Made by a program: the position numbers and the translations under genes. Shown here piece by piece: positions 47,874-57,500 of a stretch of DNA of 64,000 nt. Below the pieces are notes generated by a model that made no database searches, had not been told where the DNA came from, and worked only from the letters and a program-made list of their open reading frames with translations. The stretch comes from Hofstenia miamia (lineage: Eukaryota > Xenacoelomorpha > Acoela > Hofsteniidae): assembly GCA_900660155.1 (NCBI GenBank), contig CABFPE010000483.1:232830-296829 (forward strand). The letters are read 5' to 3'. Numbering within the stretch: the first letter of the stretch is position 1; each line of letters begins with the position of its first letter.

Positions 47874-48987
47874 ATAGTAAGTATTAAATGTTATTTCAGT
47901 CTGTATAATACCTAGATGTCCATGGTTGTGGATTTGTTAGACTACATCACAATGGAAGTATTCCAGTAGTGCAGGCAGTTATTCTGGCTGTTGGTGTAAA
48001 GTAAGCCTTTCTCATTCACTCTCCAATAATAGCACTTAAAGTAGTGATTCACAACTGGGCTAAAAGGATACATGGGATTACTCAGCCTCTGAATAATCTC
48101 AGATAATACCTTATCATGCTGTTGAAGTAAAACAATTTCTTCTTCAGTAATCTCCTCTTTAATTAAAACTGGCAGGATTGCCTTGCCATGATGATCAGTA
48201 CTTATCTCTGGGAGGAGCTCATATTTGTTGAGAGGTATGAAAATGGAAGGTGTCTTCTCTCTAGGCAGTTTCCATAGATCACATTCATATCTTGGGAGGG
48301 TGGTCCAATAGTCTGCATTGAGATGAAGCCTCCCAGGATGATGTCAGATAGAGAAAGTAAAGTTGTTTAAGTACTTTATAAATCAAGCTACTATATTTTA
48401 CTTGTTGCCAGAAAACATTTTAAGCCAAACTAGGGCACTGTTGTCAGTGCTTACCACAAAGGCTGGACCAAGGAAAAAATTAGCAGAACTTCTTTAAACT
48501 TTCTACCAAAGTTGCATCTCTGATTTGGTAGCACCATAGTTTCACTCAGCCTTCCCTAACTTCTTGCTGAAATATTGGACAGGGCTCTAAACACCCTCTA
48601 TCACCTGACTTAGCATGCCACTAATAGCAACTGTGCTGGCATCACAGTTGACAATGAATTCCTGGGTGTAATCAGGTGTATTTTGGCTGGGGATCTTTCT
48701 AAGTTCCAGCTTCACAGCATAGCATCCAGTTTCTCTTGTTTGGACCAGGTCCATTTAAACTTGATATTATGCTTCAGCAGGTATGAGATGTGCTTTTTTT
48801 GTTATCCAGCTCCAGGATGAAAGCTTCATAATATTTCAGAAACCCCATGAGCCTCTGCACATCTTTCTGGGATCATGGTGTTTTGATTCAACCCAAATAG
48901 TCTTTTGCATCATGTTTAATGGAAATTTTACCAGGTTCTATAACTCTTCCAAGAATAGTAACTTGTTGCTGTATGAGCATGCACTTG

Positions 48988-49322
48988 TTACTGTTGACCA
49001 GCTTCATAAATGATGGTAAGTGTCCAGTTCAATTTTTCCATGTGTTTGCTGAATGTATTACTCAGAACAAGAATATCACCCATGTATGCAGAGATACCCA
49101 GTTCTAACATGTTGGCTCCATTCTTCAAGATGTGGATGACATAGTGTTGAAATGAAGCCAGGGCATTACAAAGCCTAAAGGCCATGTATTTCCACTCAAA
49201 AGGCCATACAGCATAATAAAAGCTGTTTTAGAAATATCAGATGGTTTCATTGGTACCTGCCAATAGGCCTTACAAAGGTCTAGACAGGAGAGAAGATTGT
49301 AGTGGCTTGCATCATATAACAA
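48988..49322 (-). pseudogene. Gypsy-type reverse transcriptase segment
   Basis: SCLDLCKAYWQVPMKPSDIS is the usual palm motif with the first catalytic Asp. The following LGFVMPW and ASFQHYVI blocks match the MPFGL-NA-FQ motif across a frame change at about 49130-49180. The catalytic YxDD box is read as YMGDILVLS, so one aspartate is replaced by glycine. Confidence 0.82.
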
Positions 49323-49786
49323 ATCCTTGATCTGTGGAAGTGGATATGCATCCTTGACATTTATATCATGAGCTTCTAGAAGTCAACACAGAGACAATAC
49401 TTTTCAACTTGCTTAATAAACATGGTAGGTGCAGTGTAAGGACTGTTGCTGCTTTGAATAATTGCACTTTTGATTAAATCATTAAACATTTACTCATAGT
49501 TATCCTTAAGACTTTCAGGCACTCTCTGAACTTGCAGGTGTATAGGTCAATCATGCTTAGTTTCAATTGAGTGCTGTTCACCAACAGTTTGACCTATGCT
49601 GATTGTTCTGTAATTGAAAACCTTGTTCTGTCTCCATAGCAACTTAACCAGTGACTCATGTTTTTCAGAACTGAGATGTGGATGTGACTCAGCAGAAACA
49701 GTAGGAATCCTGATGGTGTCAGAAGATTCACTTAAATTGTAGATGGCCATAAAAATCAGCAAACAATCAGCTGTTCTGTGCTCTAA

Positions 49787-50386
49787 TCAAACAGGTGTAG
49801 CAATAATCTCCAAAGAGGTAAGGTTCAACTGGGGCAGAGAAGTTGAACTATTTAGAATGGGGACACATTTTTTGCCATCTTTAATGTGGCACAATTCAGG
49901 CAAAAAATTGATGCCATGGAAATACTTTCCTTTTTGCACAGCAACCATGATATCACCTGCATACCTGGTTTCAGTAATAATGGCAACTCTCTTCCAATGT
50001 TGTGGTTCTATGGCGACTGCTTCAACAAATTTAAAAGAAATTTCATTGGCAGGAGTGGTGGTCAACTCCAGGGGAACCTTGCTTTCTCTAATTGAAATTA
50101 TGTTCTTTCTGTAGTTGATGACACAAACATTACATTCCAGAAAGTCGTTTCCTAGGATAATATCATAAGGCAGAGACTGGTCATGGGTATCAATGACAGC
50201 CCAATCCACTTTGAAAAGCTCTTTGCAGATTCGCAATTCGACATTAGGCACTCTGCCTTTCAAGTAGATGGTGTTGCTTGAGGCATCAAGCAGGCGGATC
50301 ACTAGAGGATCAATGCTGAGGCTCCTGTATCTATAGTGGCATTTATTAATGTTCCATTGATGTCCACAAGAATAACATTGGCTCAA
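49787..50386 (-). pseudogene. Gypsy-type protease segment
   Basis: This is the longest intact frame of the pol region (199 codons). It begins with a C-x2-C pair and includes VDWAVIDTHDQSLPYDIILG and NDFL, the C-terminal half of a retropepsin-like fold. The catalytic DTG/DSG triplet is not evident; LLDASSNTIYLKG may be its changed form. It is followed by a linker toward reverse transcriptase. Confidence 0.65.
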
Positions 50387-50738
50387 AGTAAATTGATTAC
50401 AATCAAAACATCCTGTGCACGTTTTACAGGAGGCAGTGCTCCACTTAGCTTAAATGACTGATTGAATCAGAATCAACAGCAGAAGGGGCTTCCTCCAAAC
50501 ATGGCTCATTGATAACAAAAACATTTTCATCCACTATGAGACAAATGGCAGCACTACTGTTTGGTTTGATATGGCCTTTCTGCCCACAACAGTAACAGTG
50601 GGTCTGAGAATCGTCAGACTTTTTCTTAGTTACAGATGTATCTGATAATGGAGATACCTTTTTGGTAAGTTGACTGAGTTTCATTTTGCCTACGTCTTTG
50701 CTGATTTGGGTAGAGTTATACATCATGTAAACAATGCT

Positions 50739-51907
50739 CCCAGATAACAATTTTGGTTGTTTTTATGTTGTTTAAAGTTGTTTCATAGTTTTGGTTGTTG
50801 CAGCAACCATTAACATCATAATAACAACTGTTAATACTAATTTGAGCAACTACAAATTTGCGATTTTAACATTCAAGCTGACCAACCACATTTTTTTGCT
50901 ATCTATTAATGTTATTAATAATAATATGCCAGCTCTTGTTATTATGAGCACTATATAATGAATTCAATGGTTAGCAGGAAGGTGTTCCATCTAAAGATAA
51001 TATGCTCTACACACTTCCAACTGTGACTTTAACTCAACCAAATGATGCCCAGTTATACATTACAATTCATAATATGATATTGGCCGTCATCAGTGGAATG
51101 TTTGTGGAAACATGTGGTATTAGTCACCACTGATGCCATCAGTGGCCCATTGGTGGACCTATTGGCGGCATCAATGGCAATTTTTGCAATAAACAATCAG
51201 TGAGCAGTTCTTTGCATATAGAACTCAATTCATTATTTTGATTACTAGATCCTTTTAATATAAAGAAATGAATTGTGAACAGCTTTTTCGAAATTTTAAA
51301 TTTGTGAAAAATTATAATATACCAGATAAGTAAATTTTCAAAATAATTTATTCATGAATATTTGGACACCTTGAAATTGACTTTTATATAAAAAGTTACA
51401 TTTGAGCAAAAGAGATTTTTCACGATTTAAGAAAGTACTATTTCAAAATTGTACTTACTTTTAAAATTTTAAATTTTTGTTAAATTTGGCAGATTTTCAT
51501 GCTTATTGTTATCATTTATAACCAAGACATTCACTGAGTTTAGCAAATGTTTATTTTAAATAATCAATGACACCACGTCAAAGATATTGTCATGCCCTTT
51601 GTTGGGTTGTGTTTGCTCAAACAGCAATGTTTGAACAGATTAGTAATATAAATTTCATGAAATGGAAAAAAGCAATGCTGAAGCAATCATGGTCAACACA
51701 TAAAACAACGTTGTTACGACCTCTAAATATTTTTTTTATTCATAAAAAACAACCAAAAAGCAACCTAATGTGACATTGTTGAAGCAACATTGTTTTGACT
51801 CATGAAATGGTACCATTTCGACGTTAAAACAACGTTGTTTTAGATACAGAAAACAACCACATAACAACACAAAACAACGTTGTTTCGACCTTAAATGGTT
51901 ATCTGGG
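50739..51907. mobile_element. Inverted-repeat element with AACAACGTTGTT subterminal motifs
   Basis: The left end CCCAGATAACAATTTTGG and the right end (CCAxTTxAAATGGTTATCTGGG-type, reading CCCAGATAACCATTTAAGG on the other strand) are inverted. Both arms are filled with GTTGTTTT and AACAAC words. In the right arm the palindrome AACAACGTTGTT occurs several times intact; in the left arm it appears only as CpG-free relics. No coding region was recognised and no target duplication was settled. The CCACTGATGG repeat (51075-51390) lies inside. Confidence 0.65.
51075..51390. repeat. CCACTGRTGG-rich repeat, copy 2
   Basis: Related in the same orientation to 30515-30760, with CCACTGATG, GGTGGACCTATTGGCGG, ATCAATGGCAAT and a TTGGACACCTTG tail. 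Its presence at both margins of the CpG-poor block is noted as a finding. Confidence 0.5.
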
Positions 51908-52226
51908 CTGATAGCTTTCCAGATAATTACGTTAAGTTTTCTTTCATAAAATATGTATTGTTATTGTAGAATCAGTGGCTGGAAAAACTTAACTAGAAAC
52001 TTAATTGACTCTGCAGAAGGTTTGATTAGCGTTTGGTACAGCAACGATTCCGAGAAACAGGTTAACATAGAACTTAGAACATAACTTATAGATGTAACAT
52101 TGGTAATTCATCCAAGTAACCAAACTACTTTAGGTGCGACACCAGATGACCAATTCTTATGGCTTCCAGCCAAAGTTGAACATCCAGGAGTAAAGTGCTT
52201 AACCTATTGACTGGTGCTTCTCTCTC

Positions 52227-52355
52227 AGTCTCTCAAGTATTTATACAAAATTATTACCTAATTGTTAACACTTTTTGCAATCACAAATTCCCTCTCAAAA
52301 TTAAAAAGCAATAACATGTTACTTAAATTTGAGGGGACAAACAATTATAAGATCG
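52227..52355 (+). repeat. Dispersed repeat, second copy
   Basis: Direct copy of 42662-42800, lying just outside the CpG-poor block and ending near GATCGAGTGACTCTAC. The inner copy is followed by a related GAGTGACTCTAC about 120 bp later. Confidence 0.7.
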
Positions 52356-54322
52356 AGTGACTCTACAATATTTTTTCATCAAATTTCCGAGCAATTTTTT
52401 TCTTCAGATCACTAAGATTTTGTAGTATGAAGACATCATACACGCGTGTCTTAAGTACTCCCCCCCTCAGATATAATCCACCGGAGGTAGATATGATTAT
52501 TTAGTAGCCATCGTAGCCTCTTTGGAGCTCCAACTTCTTGAAAATAACAGACGACATTTTTCTTTAGTTGAAGGGAAGGCATGCGCTCATAGCATGTTTG
52601 TATAGTTATGATAATCCACTGTTTCATTAAAGAAAAATGGCTGCACCTCATTTCTCTTTTCTAGCCAGAGGATTCCTCCAAAATCAGCTGCGGTGCAAAT
52701 CCCATCATTTCTAGGGTTGCGAGACTAAGATTTTAACCAAGATCACCAAATCTATCTCCAATGGTTTTATTATCTGTGAAGTGTATTGAAGGCACGTGTC
52801 TACCACTCTTTTGCAAACCACAAAATCTTGAAAACATGAAGAACAAATTCGTTCAGAAAATTGAGGAAATAAATTACATGAGACACGGTGCTGTGAATAA
52901 TGTCAGCATGTAATTAAGGAAAATGGTAGTTTCTTTGAAAGCTTTTTGTGACATTAGTAATTCGTTATATTGTGAATTCAAAAATGTTTCATTTCATTGC
53001 AATCAAGTTTGAACTATGCGGATAATTTGAAGGGTGACTTATGATTCACCTGGCATCTATTTAAAAATGCATTTATATTATAGTACATGTAAAAGGAATC
53101 TTACACTGGTGAATTTTGTACGGAATTTTGCATAAAATTACGCAGTGCAGCACACGAACTTAGAAACGTTGTTTGGAGTTTTTGCTATATTTAAGAGTAT
53201 ACTTGCACAAACATTGACATGGACAGCACATCAAACTGGTCTCCACTGACATTCGAATGAATCACCTCTAATTATAAAGACATTGTTCTAACATCTCCCA
53301 TAATTTACTATGTGAAATACAATGCTATCGAAACACTTTTTATGATGCAAAAATGCTAGGAAGTCGAAAACATTTTAAAATACAAAAGATAGATTGTATT
53401 TTTGCAAATATTGATTAAATTTAATAATTTAACGCCATTCTATTTCTGGCAAAATATAGACGTAGATTTAAATCACATTTCGAAGTTTTAATATTAATTA
53501 AATATTAACCAATTACAAAATAGAATAGGGACTTACAAATAGACGACATTAAACCCGAATCCAAAATAAGGTTTCAAATTTGAAACTTGGCACAGTACAT
53601 TAGTGGATCTGAAAAATTTTGGTGAGCTACTGAAGTCAACACTTTCTGTGAAATACGTAAGTCACATTTCTCAGCTGAATTCTTCTTTTGTATAAAAACA
53701 GCTGAAGTATTTCATGTTTCAAAGTCGTTTTTTTTAACTGCAACTGCTAACAACAGTTGTTTTTGATGTGGAAGTTATTACTTAAAAATTTCTGAAATCA
53801 TTAGGCTATTTAAGGGACACATGCAATTTGTGTAATTCAATGATTACATAGTAATAAGCCTGACTTTATTGAGATGAGCCCATTTATGTAAGATATTTTG
53901 ATCATTTGTTTATATAGATGTAACCCAGTGACCCAGTAGACCGGCGACCCGGTTGCAACTCTGCTTCAGATTTCTTCAGTACTTCCTCCAATAGTTTTGA
54001 ATGCTACGCATACAAGTCAATTATCAATATTTTCGCAATAAATATCAATATTAAAAATGCTCATTCTGATAAACAATGAAGTAACAGCGTAGCCAATAAG
54101 AAAAAACAAATTTGTTATAATTATAATTTAAATATTTTGGTTGCAATTGCAGTTGTTAACTCAACGAGTGAAACAATTCGCAAGCGTTTGTAAACAAACT
54201 GGATAATTGCCTAATCTGTCACATTCCTTGTAAAGTTTACTTTGTTTGTCACGCCGTATTTTATTGTTGTTACCGGTTGAGAGAAGACTGTCGAATCTGT
54301 TATCTAGTTATTTCTTTGTTAA
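52356..54322. other. Unassigned AT-rich DNA upstream of the Ly6-type gene
   Basis: No coding region was recognised. A solitary hAT-type terminus lies at 53918-53963. The promoter of the downstream gene should be in the right part, but no clear element was identified. Confidence 0.4.
53918..53963. mobile_element. Solitary hAT-type terminus with GGGTC-like repeats
   Basis: Read on the minus strand it starts CAGAGTTGCAACCGGGTC and continues with repeated GGTC and CTGGGTCA words. The first 12 bases are nearly those of the complete element at 60760-62031 (CAGAGCTGCAAC). No partner end was found upstream. Confidence 0.55.
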
Positions 54323-54371
54323 ATGGTGAAGATCTTCCTTTGGGCTTCCATTTCCATTATTGCAGCATGTG
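54323..54371 (+). CDS. Ly6-type exon 1 (signal peptide)
   Basis: The ATG opens a 16-codon hydrophobic segment MVKIFLWASISIIAAC. The donor G|GTACTA, phase 1, is the only nearby GT that keeps exon 2 open; the alternative one base set upstream would create a stop codon. Confidence 0.68.
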
Positions 54372-54547
54372 GTACTATTTTATATTATCGTAAATCTTGA
54401 AAATTTAAAGTTAATATTCATAATAATATAAAAATGCTGCAAGCGCTGTAAATTTCAAAGTTCGTGCAAAATATAAGAAAATGATAATAGTAAATCTAGG
54501 AAATTTGAAAAAATATCATCGTTTTCCTATAATCCTAACACGCATGT

Positions 54548-54586
<39 letters not shown>

Positions 54587-57500
54587 TGCACAATATGAGT
54601 AATTACCATTTTTTGTTATATTACAATTCTAGCTACATTAGTTCCCCTATCAAAAGGTCATATTTGAATTTGTTTGAAATCAAATTTACGACAACGATTT
54701 GGAAACGTGACAATAAAAATTTGATAGAAATACATATCGAAGCAAGAATTAAAGCATTCAATTTCAGACTCAGCTGCAACAATTATTTTCTATTACCCTT
54801 CTAAATAATTTCTATTACAATTTGCGAATCGGTGTTGAATAAAAGAGGCATGCAAAATTTTATATTATTAGCTTGAATTCAAAATGATGCAGCTTTGGAT
54901 GATCTTAGCAGATAGTCAAATTGTGCAGTGCTGGTTATTTTGCTTATTCATGTCTAAGTTATGTATTGTTTTTTATAGGCTGAAATTCTTCTTGTTAAGT
55001 CATATAGAATACATTTTGTGCTTTGCTCCTAGAGCAATAAACTTTTCAGAAATATTAATACTAATAATAGTAAATAGAGTAAGACGTCTTTACAACCTTA
55101 TTGATAATAAATGTTGAATCTAGCGCATAACATTTGATTAATGGTTAAGGGTCTATAAATAGCCTAATAAATATGTTAAGACGAAGAGCAAAGAAAGAAT
55201 TAACTGCCTCCAGTAAAGTAAAGCACCGTATTAACTACAGTTAACATTGCTGATCACAGCTGATAAAGTCAATGGCATTTTGTCATTTAGTTTATATTTA
55301 ATTTCAGTCATCTGCAACAAATTTTGAGGACTCAATGAAATGTCAGATTGAATTATAGGTTAAATTCTTACAGAAAATTTCCCTAAAACTTCTCGAAGTA
55401 TTGTAATATCAAACAACACATTTTTCATGCAAACTATCCGTTTCTAAAAAAACAACACTGAATAAAAAAACTACTAGGTTATTTCAATTTAATATCAAAG
55501 ATCATGAATCCCATTGCTATCAATCACGATAATTCTTAATGAGTTTTAAATTATAGTATTCATTTCTTGATAATGAAATTATTTTCATATAAAAGTTACA
55601 AATGGTTTTTTGAAAACTAATGCACACAATATATCATTTTGCGAAATCATAAATAGGTTTTCAAAAAATATCAAATTTCAATTTGATAACGAATGTAATT
55701 TCTATACAAAAATGTAAAATTCGACATGAATTGGGTGTAATTATGTTCACGCTCAACGGATGCTCCTGAATCAAAAGCTTAGTATGCATTTATTTGCATG
55801 AACTACTATAAATATATTTAGCAGATAATAATGTAAATAATTTTCTGTGGTCACTTTGCACACACAACTGATATAAAATATAAGATGTTGAATTTTGTAG
55901 TTTTTTTAAGGGCATGCACTGGGATAGAGCTCAGTCAAACATTTGAAGTAGGGCACCATACTCAAATTGGTTGAACTACGTCGAAATTCCTCGAAGCTCT
56001 CCATAAAACCTATTTCTTGGTTGCGAACAGGTAATGCAGGACGACAAAACAGCTAATTAATTACTCGCGACAATTCAGTAAAAATCAATTATAAAGACGA
56101 ATTTTTTATTTTTCCAAAATTTTGATTCGGGTTATATGGCATTTTTACGTTTTCCCGCTATAATACGCAAAAACCTTAATGCTAATCAAATATTATATCA
56201 AACATTTATAATTTCATGCAATCATGTTAATTATTAGTAAATTATATATTTAGGAAATTTTATCAATACATTAAACTGTTATGAGTGTGAGGATGCCGGT
56301 GAAGACCAATGCAGCAGAAAACAATGTGACGTAGGTAAGATTCAAAATAAAGTGTACTCTAAATTTCACATCATACATTTTAGATGTAAAAGCAGAGTTT
56401 CTGTTTATTCTCGCTTATATCCCATTAGACGTTTTTCAAATTGGGATTGGGTTTTGAAAAAACATTGTAATTGTTTTCTTTGGAACTGGGTGGACTTTAT
56501 TATTGCGTTAGTACATTACATGTAAAACAAAATGTATTTATTTACTTCAAGGGACAATTGACAAGAAAGTTTTAAAATTATATTCAATAATTACATTTTT
56601 TTAAGTTATATTATGCAATGGCTAATTTCTAAGTAAATGTTAATATACACTGTTGCCTTTTCTATTGGACTATTTTCTGATATGCGGAAGCACTTACAGC
56701 TTAGACCCTGTCTCTCTTTTCATCATTCTAAGTCATATTTTTTATGGGCAACTCTAACGTTGGGTCACGAATATTGAGATGCCCCTCTAAAGAAAAAAAA
56801 CTAAAAAACTTGAACAGAAAGTTTTCCTTCATACAAAAACTTTAGCACTATTAACATTGTTAAACAAAACAAAGAAAGCAAGTTTTAGATACTAAGTTTA
56901 AGATCTGGAATAGGTACCGCCTCTGTCATTTTGCATCACACTGCATCACGAAAATACGGAAGGACCTCATGTCTTCCCACTCAGCGTGGCGAAATTATTG
57001 ACCGTTCCCTGGTTATTGGTGAAACATGGTTTAAGTTTATCGCTGAAATCTTCAGTCGAAATTAAACCTATACATTCAAATACAAAAATCCAATACTATT
57101 ACAACAAGAAACATCTGCACATCTTGGCAAATGTCAACTAAGAGAAAGAGTTTTTTAGTTTCGTATTGACACGTAGAAAATATGTAAGCGTTGCATTAGA
57201 AGGGGACACGGACTAGACAACTCGTTACCTTCATTATGCCATTCAATGAAAAGCCTTAAATGGAGCATTGACAAGCGTTGACGTTGTGGCGAAAGAATAT
57301 AAGTGGAAGTCGAAAAACTGTCTTGACATCAGCACTAGCAATAGGAAAAAATATTACCACCAAGACTTTCTCTTCGATGGCCTTAAGTTGAAAAACTCTT
57401 CCATTCATAACATCAACAATTTGATTGAGATGAAATGTAGATTAATCTTGTCTTATGCTGTTTCAGTGCCAATTGGTTTACCTAGCATAACAGCTGCAAC

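Larger units (their letters stand above)
46961..50750 (-). pseudogene. Ty3/Gypsy-type retrotransposon gag-pol, decayed
   Basis: On the minus strand the domains follow Ty3/Gypsy order. There is a zinc-knuckle nucleocapsid part near 50590 (CYCCGQKGHIKPNS, fourth ligand cysteine replaced by serine), then aspartyl protease-like sequence (49787-50386, YDIILGNDFL). Next come reverse transcriptase (about 48988-49322), RNase H (about 48560-48690, VNCDASTVAISGMLSQ and PVQYFSKKLG), integrase (about 47460-47873) and an integrase C-terminal part (46961-47203, GDKVFTYFPCQI, NNWQGPFTITKV). Multiple stops and frame changes separate them. No 5' LTR was found to its right, where a short inverted-repeat element begins at 50739. 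The element is inactive. Confidence 0.88.
29600..51300. other. CpG-depleted block of nested retroelements
   Basis: By eye I count only about 40-50 CpG dinucleotides in 21.7 kb, a handful of them clustered at 39850-40000, whereas base composition would predict several hundred. TG and CA are frequent, as expected from methylcytosine deamination. Flanking DNA on both sides, including other transposons in this window, has ordinary CpG. The block holds LTR-like repeats, Gypsy-type pol, a hAT element and two single-N gaps. The edges are approximate. Confidence 0.8.

Noticed and set aside
29600-51300. A Maverick/Polinton or other giant virus-like element
   Set aside because: The block has LTR-like repeats and Ty3/Gypsy-order pol, but no DNA polymerase B, packaging ATPase or capsid-like frame was seen.
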